A stretch of DNA of 64,000 bases, taken from positions 496,001 to 560,000 of the forward strand of contig NZ_SODU01000005.1 of the NCBI RefSeq assembly GCF_004366075.1, in the 5' to 3' direction. The position numbers and the translations under genes were made by a program. How positions within the stretch are numbered: position 1 is the first letter of the stretch; the number at the start of each line of letters is the position of its first letter. Of the stretch, positions 17,425-26,399 are shown piece after piece. A model generated the notes under the pieces. That model was not told where the DNA came from and ran no database searches. It worked only from the letters and a program-made list of their open reading frames with translations. This DNA is from Kribbella pratensis. GTDB lineage: Bacteria; Actinomycetota; Actinomycetes; Propionibacteriales; Kribbellaceae.

Positions 17425-19507
17425 TCCACGTCCCGGCCAACGGCTGCTGCCCGATCCCCGGCTTCGACCAGTCGCAGACCCCGCTCGGGAAGATCGCCAG
17501 CAGTTTGTGCCACTGTGCGTCGGTGAAGCCCGGGTAGTCCGCTCGTGCCGGTGTGCGGAGCTTGCACTTGATCACGTCTGCCGCTACACCTGCTCCGGCC
17601 ACCTCGCGCGGGAAGGAGGCGGACGGGAACAGCTTCTCGCAGCGCGACTCCGGGTCCCGGTTCAACGGTTGCGCGACGAAGCCCTCGGGAGCACGGCACC
17701 CTTCGACCAGACCGGACGGCCGCGCCGCCACGATCTTGTCGATCCGGGGACGGGACGTGGTGTCCGCGGTCAGTTGCGTCAGCCAACGATCCATCTCGTC
17801 GATCGCGTGCTGCAGCAGCGGGCTCGACGTGCTGAACAGTCCGTACGTCGCGTCCTCGAGCAGACTCACCTGGTTGGCCGCCGTGCCGTTCGCCTTCTGC
17901 AGCCGGGCGCGCATCGAGAACGTGTGGTACCGGACGTGGATGTCGCCGTACGACTGGGTGTCGGAGTACGCCCGGTAGTCGATGATCGGCACGTCCTTCA
18001 GCCCGCCCCCGCCGTACGTCAGCCGCCCGGTCCGGTACGCCGCACGCACAGCCTGCGGATCCGCCACGGTCCGGGACGGCACCAGGTTCGCGTCCGCGTC
18101 GAACCCACCGACCCGCTCGTTCAGGTCGAGGAACTGGGCCGGTGTGATCACCCCGGACTTCAGCACCTTCAGCCCGTACTGGACGCCGACGTTGTCGAGC
18201 GGCCGGCGGGCGAACCCGGTCGACGGATCCGCGCCGTACGCGTTGATCGTGTGGTCGAAGACGTCGCAGCGGGCGCCGCGTGGGTTCGTCGCGGGGTCGT
18301 AGCGTTGCGCAGGCGGGAGATGGGAGCAATTGAGCCGCGGATCGATCCGGTTCGCGCTCACCGCCATACTCGGCAGCGTCGCGTACGTCTGGAAACCGGC
18401 CACCTGACGCTTCTGCTCCTGCGTCCACTGGAGGTTGGACTTGGTGAAGTACGAGTCCAGCAGCCACGAGTCGCTGATGAACGAGACCGTGCCGAACCCG
18501 ACCTCCGGGAACGAGCAGCCGACGACGATGCCGTCGAAGATGCCCGGGTAGTTGTCGGTGATCTGATGCGCCTGGTACGAGCCGCCGGAGCACCCGAAGC
18601 CGACCGTGAAGTCCGGCCGTCCGTAGTGCTCGACGAACAGTTCCTTCGTCATCATCGCGGACTCAGCCGCGGTCAGGTCGTTGCAGTTCTGCCCGAACAC
18701 GTTCAGAGACGACGACATCAGCGCGTACCCGCGACCGAGCAGGAACGCGTCCGTCACCCCGCCGGTCGTTGTACCCGACCGGTACCAGCCGCCGGCGCAT
18801 CCACCGCCGAGCGTGAAGATCGCCCGGCCGTTCCAGCTGTGCGATCGCCGTGTCGGAGTGGGCGCGGCCGAACGCAACGGGTCGTGCAGCATGCTCGTCT
18901 GGACGACCGCCCGGTTCGCGCTCCCGGTCTCCATGCGCACGATGAACGGATCACCAGAGTCCGTCTTCGCGAGATCCGCCGGGTACGACGTGGCGCCTGC
19001 CGGCCACTTCACGAACGGGCCCGCGGTGGTCCGGTAGAAGTAGTCGACCCGCGGCGCGACCGTGCAGTCCGCGTCCAGCGGAGCGCCGAGCGTGCCGCCG
19101 ATCACCGGAATCGTGAACGTCGCCGTCTCACACACGAACGGCTGCTCGTGCGGCCCCGAGAACACCGGCCCCTGCCGCGGGTAGTTCCGCACCTCCAGCG
19201 TCGTACTGCGTCCGTCCGACTCGGCGCGGAGGAGGTTCGAGCCGAGCCGCAGGTTCCCGACCAGTCCGGTCAGCCCGTCCCCGTCCGCGGTGAACACCGA
19301 CGACACATCGACGCCGTTGAGAGTCACTCGAACGCGGTCATCCGGCGCATCGACATGGACGAGCGCATCCCCAGCGGTCACCTTGTCCGGCCGGCTCGAC
19401 AGGATCTCCAGCGTCACCTCCCGCGACGCCAGCGCCGGAACCGCGGGAAGCACCAGTGCACCGACAAGCAGACCGACAACCAGACGAACCGACCGCGAAC
19501 GAATCAC
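17408..19507 (-). CDS. secreted DUF6351-family protein, alpha/beta-hydrolase-like
   Basis: This 699-residue protein starts at GTG 19507 with GGAGG 5-6 bases upstream. A Sec-type signal (VVGLLVGALVLPAVPALA) ends near residue 28. An N-terminal Ig-like segment with the DRVRVTLNGVDV pattern is followed by a hydrolase-like domain containing a nucleophile elbow GFGCSGGSYQAH, with Ser 307 in GCSGG, the geometry seen in tannase/feruloyl-esterase-like proteins. Several cysteines suggest disulfides. Family members are actinobacterial and of unproven function; an ester-cleaving role on plant polymers fits the neighbouring lyase and glycosidases. It is transcribed toward the GH2 gene, with a 17-bp tail-to-tail overlap, from its own promoter. 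Confidence 0.75.
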   Translation of the reverse strand: MIRSRSVRLVVGLLVGALVLPAVPALASREVTLEILSSRPDKVTAGDALVHVDAPDDRVRVTLNGVDVSSVFTADGDGLTGLVGNLRLGSNLLRAESDGRSTTLEVRNYPRQGPVFSGPHEQPFVCETATFTIPVIGGTLGAPLDADCTVAPRVDYFYRTTAGPFVKWPAGATSYPADLAKTDSGDPFIVRMETGSANRAVVQTSMLHDPLRSAAPTPTRRSHSWNGRAIFTLGGGCAGGWYRSGTTTGGVTDAFLLGRGYALMSSSLNVFGQNCNDLTAAESAMMTKELFVEHYGRPDFTVGFGCSGGSYQAHQITDNYPGIFDGIVVGCSFPEVGFGTVSFISDSWLLDSYFTKSNLQWTQEQKRQVAGFQTYATLPSMAVSANRIDPRLNCSHLPPAQRYDPATNPRGARCDVFDHTINAYGADPSTGFARRPLDNVGVQYGLKVLKSGVITPAQFLDLNERVGGFDADANLVPSRTVADPQAVRAAYRTGRLTYGGGGLKDVPIIDYRAYSDTQSYGDIHVRYHTFSMRARLQKANGTAANQVSLLEDATYGLFSTSSPLLQHAIDEMDRWLTQLTADTTSRPRIDKIVAARPSGLVEGCRAPEGFVAQPLNRDPESRCEKLFPSASFPREVAGAGVAADVIKCKLRTPARADYPGFTDAQWHKLLAIFPSGVCDWSKPGIGQQPLAGTWISFPN

Positions 19508-19550
19508 AGGTCCTCCAAGGCTCAGGCGGCAACAACCTCGCAGACACCGG

Positions 19551-19593
19551 CAAGCATGTGCTTGTTTATACCCACATTCGGTGAATGTGTTTC
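19551..19593 (-). promoter_or_regulatory. promoter with two inverted repeats upstream of the DUF6351 gene
   Basis: On the minus strand, TATAAA (19565-19570) forms a good -10 box and GAAACA (19588-19593) a weak -35 box, 17 bp apart. The spacer is almost filled by the inverted repeat CACATTC-ggt-GAATGTG (19573-19589), and a second perfect repeat CAAGCA-tg-TGCTTG (19551-19564) covers the predicted transcription start. This arrangement fits a repressed promoter. The repeats are directly visible; the regulator is unknown. Confidence 0.55.
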
Positions 19594-19606
19594 ATACAAC
19601 CCGATA

Positions 19607-20605
19607 TCAACCACCCGACACCTCCGCGACGACGATGACAGGGTGCCGGCCCGCAACTGTGACGTCGTACCACGCCCGAACCCGCCAGCCACGGCCCAGT
19701 CCCGCTGCCTGCTCCGGGGTGAGGATCGCGACCAGCCGTCCGTCGAGCACCTGTCGCCACGCGCGGAGGTACGGCGCGAGGTCGCCGATCCGGACCCGCC
19801 TGTTCCACGGCGGGTTCGTGATGATGCGGTCCGCACCGGTCGTGAGCCTGCGGCTGTCTGCGCACCTCCACTCCATCCGCCTGCCGGCAGCGTTCGCCCT
19901 GGCTGCGGCGATCGCGGCCGGGTCATGGTCCAGGCCGACGTACTCCGCCTGCGGCTCGAGCAGCTGCGCCTCAAGCAGCAACGTCCCGGCTCCACAGAAC
20001 GGATCGAGTACGTTCTGCCCGGGTTCGAGCTGCGCAAGCCGGGCCATCGCGGCGGCCACCGGCGGATGCAGGCTCCCCCGCACGGTCCGTCCCCGCCACG
20101 GCCGCCGATGGAGCGGTACGGCGTACGGGCGCAGACCGACCCACATCGTCTTCCCGTCCAGTACGACGCGCCACTCGGTGCGCTCGTCCGGTGGGGCGAT
20201 GCCGTGTCGTCGCGAGTGGTATCGGCCGCCTGTCAGGTGCGACAGCTGCTGCCCTACCAGGTCTTCGACGTCGTAGCGATTGAAGTTCCGCAGGCCCTGG
20301 AACGACGCCGACACCGCGAAGTTGCTGCGATCACGCGGCGGCTCCACTGCCCGGCGAAGGGTGTCGGCCGCCCCAGCAAGCGCGGTCTTCGTGTGTCCAG
20401 GATCCGCAATCGCGGCGTACACGACGAACAAGTCGTCCGCCAACCGTGGCGGCGACCCGGTGATCGACCCCGTGATCGATTTGGGGGCCGGCTCGACGAC
20501 AACCTGTCGCTTGCCGACCTCGACGACCCGATGCCCGGCGACGGCCAGTTCCTCGGCCGCCAACCACTCCAACCCCGTGACGGTCCGCACCAGCACCAAC
20601 TGCAT
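19607..20605 (-). CDS. THUMP-type class I RNA methyltransferase (UPF0020/Trm14-like)
   Basis: The 332-residue product begins at ATG 20605 with GGGAG upstream. The N-terminal ~170 residues resemble a THUMP-containing RNA-binding half (VRTVTGLEWLAAEEL, LRNFNRYDVEDLVGQQL). The C-terminal half is a Rossmann methyltransferase with the SAM motif LDPFCGAGT (from Asp 201) and the N6/N2-type catalytic motif NPPW (264-267). The organisation matches the Trm14/RlmL/RlmN2-like group that methylates guanine N2 in tRNA or rRNA. The precise target is not determinable from sequence. It stands alone between DUF6351 and the MITE. Confidence 0.85.
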   Translation of the reverse strand: MQLVLVRTVTGLEWLAAEELAVAGHRVVEVGKRQVVVEPAPKSITGSITGSPPRLADDLFVVYAAIADPGHTKTALAGAADTLRRAVEPPRDRSNFAVSASFQGLRNFNRYDVEDLVGQQLSHLTGGRYHSRRHGIAPPDERTEWRVVLDGKTMWVGLRPYAVPLHRRPWRGRTVRGSLHPPVAAAMARLAQLEPGQNVLDPFCGAGTLLLEAQLLEPQAEYVGLDHDPAAIAAARANAAGRRMEWRCADSRRLTTGADRIITNPPWNRRVRIGDLAPYLRAWRQVLDGRLVAILTPEQAAGLGRGWRVRAWYDVTVAGRHPVIVVAEVSGG

Positions 20606-20696
20606 GGAGAATCTCCCGGATAGCACCCGGGAACAACCAACCGGTCACTCCCGCATCGCTGACCGCGGGAAACCTCGCACAGGCCAGCGGAAGCTA

Positions 20697-20859
20697 GGTC
20701 CTGTCTGGTGATCCAGCGCCGTAGCGAGGAGGTGCTCGGTGCGGTGCATCGGCGTGCGGGGGCGAAGGTCTCGATGCGGAGCATCGTGGCCTTTGCACCC
20801 GTGCGGCGAGGTGCCGTGCCGAGTGCCCCGCAGTAGGCCCTGGATTACCAGACAGGACC
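20697..20859. mobile_element. 163-bp MITE with 20-bp terminal inverted repeats and TA target duplication
   Basis: The left end GGTCCTGTCTGGTGATCCAG (20697-20716) and the right end (20840-20859) are reverse complements except for one base. Each end is flanked by TA (20695-20696 and 20860-20861), the signature of a TA-duplicating transposase such as those of IS5- or IS630-type elements. The 123-bp interior has no convincing reading frame and is GC-rich with short internal repeats. It is therefore a non-autonomous miniature element mobilised in trans. It lies in the 470-bp spacer between the methyltransferase and esterase genes. Confidence 0.88.
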
Positions 20860-20861
20860 TA

Positions 20862-21075
20862 CGCCCACGCGGAAGAAGTATGTCTCCATGGACGGAGATG
20901 ATGGCACGCAGCGGACGCCACGGCCCACCGAATTACCGTTCGCCGCAGATCACGGACCACCGATCGATGGGACCGGACGCAGTCTTGAGTAAGCACCCGT
21001 GAATGGTTTCAACTTCAGGTGGTCGCTCGGCGGCCTGCTGTGAGCAGAAATCCGTCCCCGCCCCGGAGGTTTCTC
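20862..21075. other. intergenic stretch between the MITE and the secreted esterase
   Basis: This 214-bp segment holds no convincing gene. It should contain the esterase promoter; TTGAGT near 20972 is a possible -35 element but no clear -10 box follows. The ribosome binding site GGAGG (21065-21069) lies 6 bases before GTG 21076. Confidence 0.4.
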
Positions 21076-22083
21076 GTGCACACCAAGCTGTCCTGGATCG
21101 GTCGGCGCGCGCTACTCGTCGCAGCCGTGTTCCTCGGCGTCTCTCCCCTCGCACCCGCGCAGGCCACACCCCAACAGATCACAGCGACTGTCCAAAGCGC
21201 GCCACACGGCGCCGAGGTCGTCGCGGTCCGGCAGGTCGCCGACCGGATGACCGACCTGACCGTGCGGTCCCGGGCTCTCGGCAACCGCACCGTCAACGTC
21301 CGCCTGCTCACGCCGGACGGCTGGAATCCGGCCGACCGCCGTCAGCACTGGCCGACGTTCTGGCTGCTGCACGGCTGCTGCGGTGACTACACGTCGTGGT
21401 CCGGCACGGACATCGCGAAGATCCCGAGCCTGCGCAAGGTCCTCGTCGTCATGCCTGAGGCCGGCTGGAACGGCTGGTACAGCAACTGGTGGAACTACGG
21501 CGCCGGCGGAGACCCGGCGTGGGAGACGTTCCACACCGTCGAGCTGGCGCACCTGCTGGAACACGACTGGGGCGCAAGCTCGAACCGCGTTGTGGCCGGC
21601 CTCTCGATGGGCGGCCAGGGAGCCCTGCTGTACGCCGCGCGCCATCCCGGCATGTTCCGCGCGGCCGCGGCGTACTCCGGCTCGGCCCATCCGCTGCTGA
21701 ACGACGAGTCGATCAAGCGGATCATGGGATTCTTCGCCGGGCAGGGCAACGACCCGCTCCGGGTCTGGGGAGACCCGGTCGCGCAGCGCCGGATCTGGGA
21801 AGCGCACGACCCGTACTACCTGGCGCACCGGCTCAAGTCGCTGCCGGTCTATCTCTCCTGCGGCGACGGCACCGCCGGACCGTTCGACCCGCCCGGGAAG
21901 ACGGACGCACTGGAGGCCGACTTCAACCGGCAGAACCACGCCCTGGCAGCTCAACTGGAGCAGCTCGGCGCGAAACACCTGACGACCAACTTCTACGGAC
22001 CGGGCACGCACGCGTGGGCCTATTGGCAACGCGAACTGCACGCCTCCCTGCCGATGCTCCTGAAAGCCCTCGACGTCAGCTAG
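21076..22083 (+). CDS. secreted esterase (antigen-85/esterase-D-like alpha/beta hydrolase)
   Basis: This 335-residue protein starts at GTG 21076, chosen because GGAGG lies at 6-base spacing and the signal peptide (IGRRALLVAAVFLGVSPLAPAQA) then begins correctly; an earlier in-frame start at 21019 would bury the site. The mature part is a PF00756-type hydrolase: FWLLHGCCGDYTSW oxyanion region, nucleophile elbow GLSMGGQGALL, and the C-terminal catalytic His in GPGTHAWAYW. Relatives include mycolyltransferase-like and feruloyl/carbohydrate esterases. The substrate is unknown. Proximity to DUF6351 and the pectin locus allows a role in deacylating plant polymers, but the MITE and methyltransferase intervene. 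Confidence 0.85.
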   Translation: MHTKLSWIGRRALLVAAVFLGVSPLAPAQATPQQITATVQSAPHGAEVVAVRQVADRMTDLTVRSRALGNRTVNVRLLTPDGWNPADRRQHWPTFWLLHGCCGDYTSWSGTDIAKIPSLRKVLVVMPEAGWNGWYSNWWNYGAGGDPAWETFHTVELAHLLEHDWGASSNRVVAGLSMGGQGALLYAARHPGMFRAAAAYSGSAHPLLNDESIKRIMGFFAGQGNDPLRVWGDPVAQRRIWEAHDPYYLAHRLKSLPVYLSCGDGTAGPFDPPGKTDALEADFNRQNHALAAQLEQLGAKHLTTNFYGPGTHAWAYWQRELHASLPMLLKALDVS

Positions 22084-22103
22084 CAGGAACACCTCGACCG
22101 CAA

Positions 22104-23018
22104 CTACCGAGTGGACGGGATGGTGGCGAGTAGGGCGCGGGTCTCGGCTACGACGCGATCGCTGAACGCGGGATCGCGGACCTGCGTTGAGCCGAGCATG
22201 GGCTTGCCGCGCTCGTCGTAGTAGACGCCCGACGCGTCGGAGTCCGCGGTCAGTACGTCGGTGATCACTCGAGCAGCACGCTTGGGCGTGCTCCAGTACT
22301 TGATCATCGGCGCCAGCGGTGAGAGGACGTACCTCGACACGAACACCAGCACACGACCGGCGTCGCGACCGAGGCCGCTGCCGGGGCTGAAGCCGGGCTC
22401 GACCGCGTTGAAGCGCAGTCGCGGCATCTCCCGTGCGAATGCCAGCACCGTGGCGAGGTTGCCCTGCTTGGAGGTCGCGTAGGCGTCAAGACCCTGTCGC
22501 GAGGCGCCGCCCGGTTTCCACTCGCCTCGGGCACTCGCCTCCGCCGAGAGATAACGTGCGCCACGAAAGCCGGCCATGACGGCAGGACGGCGCTCAGGGT
22601 CCTCGACGCCGGAGCAGACGAACACGACGTTGGCGCCATCCGGCAGGTGCGGCGCCAGCGCCTCGGTGAAGGCGAACGGGCCGAGGTGGTTGGTCGCGTA
22701 GGTCAGGTCCCAGCCCTGCGGCGATGTGCGGCTCTCGAGTGGAAAGACACCGGCGTTGTTGAGCACGCCGGTGATCGGCAGGTCGAGGGCAACGATCTCC
22801 TCGGCAGCGCGCCGTACGCTCTCGATGTCGGAGAAGTCGGCGACGACCGGAACCGCGTGTCCGCCGCTCGCCTCGATCTGTTGCTCGACCACGGTGAGCT
22901 TGACCGGATCGCGTCCGACGAGCACGACGGTGCCGTACGCGGCGAGTTCGAGGGCGGTACGTCGGCCGATCCCGGACGTCGGCCCGGTGATGATCCACGA
23001 TGCGTTCTGCGCTGTCAT
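22104..23018 (-). CDS. short-chain dehydrogenase/reductase
   Basis: This 304-residue SDR shows the cofactor motif TGPTSGIG (11-18), NNAG (87-90), a candidate catalytic Ser 136 in VCSG, and YATSK (Tyr 180, Lys 184). It resembles the retinol-dehydrogenase/protochlorophyllide-reductase-like branch with the YATNHLGPF segment. It should be a cytosolic NAD(P)-dependent oxidoreductase; the substrate is unknown. It lies 134 bp downstream of an MmyB-type regulator in the same orientation, a pairing often seen in actinobacteria that suggests regulation by that protein. Confidence 0.9.
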   Translation of the reverse strand: MTAQNASWIITGPTSGIGRRTALELAAYGTVVLVGRDPVKLTVVEQQIEASGGHAVPVVADFSDIESVRRAAEEIVALDLPITGVLNNAGVFPLESRTSPQGWDLTYATNHLGPFAFTEALAPHLPDGANVVFVCSGVEDPERRPAVMAGFRGARYLSAEASARGEWKPGGASRQGLDAYATSKQGNLATVLAFAREMPRLRFNAVEPGFSPGSGLGRDAGRVLVFVSRYVLSPLAPMIKYWSTPKRAARVITDVLTADSDASGVYYDERGKPMLGSTQVRDPAFSDRVVAETRALLATIPSTR

Positions 23019-23152
23019 ACGACGAGTCTCGGTCGGTGGTCAGCGCTCGAACAGTCGTCCGGTTTTCGTAGGACTGCCAGGGCCAGGACCGGCGCTCACT
23101 CCACCAACTGCTGGGTGCCGAGGACGACGGCAAGGGCCAGGCGCTCCGCGTC

Positions 23153-23962
23153 CTAGGTACCCGGCTCGGCGGTGTACATCATGAGCCGCACATCGTCAGT
23201 GGCGACGAACAGCACGTCGCAGTCGAGAGCGATCGCCCCGACGGCCGGATGGTCGACCACTTTCCGCTTCGACGGCTCGGAGTGTGGCTCCGGCTCGTCC
23301 CGCGCCCAGAGGTCGGCGAAATGTGGACTGTTCGCGGCGAGCTCGCGGACCAGCGTGCGCAACTGGCGGTCCGCCGGGTAGCGCGCCGCGGTCCGGCGCA
23401 GGTCGGCCACCTGCCCGGCCAGCAGCTCCGCCTTCTCCTCCGGCGAATGGACGACCCGAGTACCAGGACCGACGAAGTTTCGCCACAGCGCGTTCCGCTC
23501 GAGTCCGTGCCACGCGGTCGTCTCGCCCATCAACGCGTCGTACGGCGTATTCGCGGCGAGGAGCGTCCACGTCGCGTCGTACACGGCCACCGGTGTGTCC
23601 GCCACCCGATCGAGCAGTCGCTGGACGCTGGCACTGATCCGCGACGGCACGACGTCCGGGCCCGGCGCCGAAAGCCCGGCCAGCTCGAAGAGCAGGTCAC
23701 GCTCTGGATCGGAGACCCGCAGCGCCCGACCCAGCGCCTCGACCACTTGCGGCGACGGAGACGTCGCCCGGCCTTGCTCCAACCGGGTCAGGTAGTCGGT
23801 CGAAATACCCGCCAACCCGGCGAGCTCTTCTCGCCGCAGCCCGGTCGCGCGGCGACGGCTGCCCGGCGGCAGACCCACCGCGCCGGGCGTGACCCGGTCG
23901 CGCCACCGACGTACCGCACGACCGAACTCCCACGCTTCCACCACTCCAGTGTGCTCGTCCAC
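23153..23962 (-). CDS. XRE-family regulator with MmyB-like ligand-binding domain
   Basis: This 269-residue protein has an N-terminal helix-turn-helix (GLRREELAGLAGISTDYLTRLEQGR, positions about 41-65). It is followed by an MmyB-like PAS-type domain with the typical ATPYDALMG-like and RNFV(G/F)-type motifs (NTPYDALMG, WRNFVG) and the C-terminal PAVGAIALDCDVL. The annotated start is GTG 23962; GTG codons at residues 7-8 are alternatives because no strong ribosome site is visible. Such proteins commonly control a neighbouring oxidoreductase gene, here the SDR directly downstream. Confidence 0.88.
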   Translation of the reverse strand: MDEHTGVVEAWEFGRAVRRWRDRVTPGAVGLPPGSRRRATGLRREELAGLAGISTDYLTRLEQGRATSPSPQVVEALGRALRVSDPERDLLFELAGLSAPGPDVVPSRISASVQRLLDRVADTPVAVYDATWTLLAANTPYDALMGETTAWHGLERNALWRNFVGPGTRVVHSPEEKAELLAGQVADLRRTAARYPADRQLRTLVRELAANSPHFADLWARDEPEPHSEPSKRKVVDHPAVGAIALDCDVLFVATDDVRLMMYTAEPGT

Positions 23963-24003
23963 GAGCTCGTTATCGTGGCCCTGACACTCCTACGACGAGC
24001 GGG

Positions 24004-24435
24004 TTACAGGTAGGTCTGGGTGCTCGGTGGGGCGGATTCCATCCAGGCCAGGACGCCGGTGAGGGCTTCTTCGGTCATGGCGAAATGGACGGTGCGGTCG
24101 CGGAGGTCGGCGTCGACGATGACGTGGCCGGCGTACGTGACCAGAGGCTCGTTGCCCATCGGGCGGCGGGTGGTCACGCCTTCGAGCTGGCGGCGGTTGA
24201 CGACGAGTTTCGGCCACCAGGCGAGGCTGAAGACGCGAAACCACTGCAGGTCGTCGCCGACGTAGCGGGCCAGCCCGAGCGCCCAGCCGCGGCCGTGTTC
24301 CTTCTCCGCGAGTTGCAGGCTGCAATCAAAAGTTCCGCCGTCCCTGGACAACCAGCGACGGCGGAACGCGACAAGAACGATGAACAGTACGGCGGCAAGC
24401 AGACAGACCCCGATGACGTCGAGGACTGTCCTCAT
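24004..24435 (-). CDS. DUF2550 membrane-anchored protein
   Basis: This 143-residue protein starts at ATG 24435 (AAGGT upstream), with a single N-terminal transmembrane helix (VIGVCLLAAVLFIVLVAFRRRWL) and a cytosolic PH-like domain typical of DUF2550 (GTFDCSLQL, RYVGDDLQWFRVFSLAWWPK). This family sits immediately downstream of atpC in many actinobacteria, as here, 101 bp after it. Its function is unknown. The conserved position suggests a link to the ATP synthase or envelope but this is not proven. A longer in-frame start at 24486 is less likely because the membrane helix would be displaced. Confidence 0.88.
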   Translation of the reverse strand: MRTVLDVIGVCLLAAVLFIVLVAFRRRWLSRDGGTFDCSLQLAEKEHGRGWALGLARYVGDDLQWFRVFSLAWWPKLVVNRRQLEGVTTRRPMGNEPLVTYAGHVIVDADLRDRTVHFAMTEEALTGVLAWMESAPPSTQTYL

Positions 24436-24536
24436 ACCTTGCCGACCCCATTTCCGGTGCCCGTGTTCGGTACTTGCCCCGGGCACCCCGGAGAAACCGT
24501 GCTGTCAATGACGATATTCGATTATGGCAGGTCGGG

Positions 24537-24938
24537 TTACGACGTCTGCTCGGCGGCCCGGACCCTGGCCTCGGCGAGTCGCACCTCGTCGGCGTCGGCG
24601 TCGGCCAGGCCGGCCGCCAGCGCCTGATCGAGCTCGCGACGCGCCTCTTCGAGGTCGATGTCGTGACCCATCTCGGCGTTCTCGGCCAGGATCGAGACCC
24701 GGTCGTTCGCCACCGAGATGAACCCGTCCGGCGCGGCCGCGACGAAGTACTCGTCGTCGACGGTCCGCACCTGGACGGTGCCGCCCTGCAACAGGCCCAG
24801 CAACGGCGCGTGGCCGGGCAGGATACCGACGTCACCGTCAGTGGTGCGGGCGATGACGATCTTCGCCTGCCCCTGCCAGACCGTCCGCTCCGCCGCGACG
24901 AGGGCTACCTCGAGGTGCTTCGCGGAATCGTCGGCCAT
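24537..24938 (-). CDS. atpC: ATP synthase F1 epsilon subunit
   Basis: This 133-residue subunit has the N-terminal beta-sandwich (LEVALVAAERTVWQGQAK, GDVGILPGHAPLLGLL) and a C-terminal helical part (DIDLEEARRELDQAL). It connects the rotor to the gamma subunit and regulates hydrolysis. Its ATG lies one base after the atpD stop, consistent with coupled translation as the last subunit gene of the operon. Confidence 0.96.
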   Translation of the reverse strand: MADDSAKHLEVALVAAERTVWQGQAKIVIARTTDGDVGILPGHAPLLGLLQGGTVQVRTVDDEYFVAAAPDGFISVANDRVSILAENAEMGHDIDLEEARRELDQALAAGLADADADEVRLAEARVRAAEQTS

Positions 24939-24939
24939 C

Positions 24940-26394
24940 TCAGTTTTCCTTCTGCAGCTCGGCCCACTTGCGCTCGACGTCGTCGAGCGAACCGACGTTG
25001 AAGAACGCCTGCTCGGCGATGTGGTCGCACTCGCCTTCGGTGATCTTCTTGAAGGACTCGATGGTGTCCTTCAGCGGCACCGTGGAGCCCGGGATGTTGG
25101 TGAACTTCTCCGCCATGTAGGTGTTCTGGGAGAGGAACTGCTCGATCCGGCGCGCCCGCGCGACGGTGATCTTGTCCTCTTCGGAGAGCTCGTCGACACC
25201 GAGGATGGCGATGATGTCCTGCAGTTCCTTGTTCTTCTGCAGGATCTGCTTCACCCGGACGGCCACGTCGTAGTGCTCCTGGCCGATGTACTGCGGGTCG
25301 AGGATCCGCGACGTCGAGGTCAGCGGGTCGACGGCCGGGTACAGACCACGCGACGCGATGTCACGGGAGAGCTCGGTGGTCGCGTCGAGGTGCGCGAACG
25401 TGGTCGCCGGCGCCGGGTCGGTGTAGTCGTCCGCGGGCACGTAGATCGCCTGCATCGAGGTGATCGAGTGACCCCGGGTCGACGTGATCCGCTCCTGCAG
25501 CACGCCCATCTCGTCGGCCAGGTTCGGCTGGTAACCGACCGCGCTCGGCATCCGGCCGAGCAGCGTGGAGACCTCGGAACCGGCCTGGGTGAACCGGAAG
25601 ATGTTGTCGATGAAGAGCAGCACGTCCTGCTCCTTCACGTCGCGGAAGTACTCCGCCATCGTGAGGGCCGACAGGGCGACGCGCAGCCGGGTGCCCGGCG
25701 GCTCGTCCATCTGACCGAAGACCAGCGCGGTGTCCTTGAAGACGCCGGCCTCTTCCATCTCGGTGATGAGGTCGTTGCCCTCACGGGTCCGCTCACCGAC
25801 GCCGGCGAACACCGACGTACCACCGAAGTTGTGGGCGATCCGGTAGATCATCTCCTGGATCAGAACGGTCTTGCCGACACCCGCACCGCCGAACAGGCCG
25901 ATCTTTCCACCCTGCACGTACGGCGTGAGCAGGTCGAGCACCTTGATACCGGTCTCGAGCATCTCGGTCTTGGACTCGAGCTGGTCGAAGGCCGGCGCCT
26001 TGCGGTGGATCGGCCAGCGCTCGGCGATCTCGAACTCGGACTCGTCCTGGTTCAGGCACTTGCCGGTCACGGACCACACGCGGCCCTTGGTGACGTCACC
26101 GACCGGCACGGAGATCGCCGCGCCGGTGTCACGCACCTCGGTGCCGCGGACCAGGCCGTCGGTCGGCTTCATGGAGATCGCCCGGACGATGTTGTCGCCG
26201 ACGTGCAGCGCCACCTCGAGGGTGATCGTCTGGGTGAGGTCGCCCAGGGTGATGTCCACCTCGAGCGCGTTGTACATGTCCGGCATCGCGTCCGCTGGGA
26301 ACTCGACGTCGACGACCGGGCCGATCACCCGGGCGACGCGACCGATGCCGGTGGCACCCGCCTCGTTGTTCTTCTCGGTAACCGTGGCAGTCAT
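24940..26394 (-). CDS. atpD: ATP synthase F1 beta subunit
   Basis: This 484-residue catalytic subunit carries the P-loop GGAGVGKT (169-176), the GERTREGND catalytic-Glu region, and the DELSEEDK motif that contacts gamma. ATG 26394 is chosen; a GTG at 26403 overlapping the atpG stop is an alternative that would add three residues. It forms the three catalytic sites of F1 at the cytoplasmic side of the membrane. Confidence 0.97.
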   Translation of the reverse strand: MTATVTEKNNEAGATGIGRVARVIGPVVDVEFPADAMPDMYNALEVDITLGDLTQTITLEVALHVGDNIVRAISMKPTDGLVRGTEVRDTGAAISVPVGDVTKGRVWSVTGKCLNQDESEFEIAERWPIHRKAPAFDQLESKTEMLETGIKVLDLLTPYVQGGKIGLFGGAGVGKTVLIQEMIYRIAHNFGGTSVFAGVGERTREGNDLITEMEEAGVFKDTALVFGQMDEPPGTRLRVALSALTMAEYFRDVKEQDVLLFIDNIFRFTQAGSEVSTLLGRMPSAVGYQPNLADEMGVLQERITSTRGHSITSMQAIYVPADDYTDPAPATTFAHLDATTELSRDIASRGLYPAVDPLTSTSRILDPQYIGQEHYDVAVRVKQILQKNKELQDIIAILGVDELSEEDKITVARARRIEQFLSQNTYMAEKFTNIPGSTVPLKDTIESFKKITEGECDHIAEQAFFNVGSLDDVERKWAELQKEN

Positions 26395-26399
26395 CTCTC

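Noticed and set aside
17507..20623. 1038-codon plus-strand open frame opposite DUF6351 and the methyltransferase
   Set aside because: It spans two real minus-strand genes and their promoter region and shows no recognisable motif.
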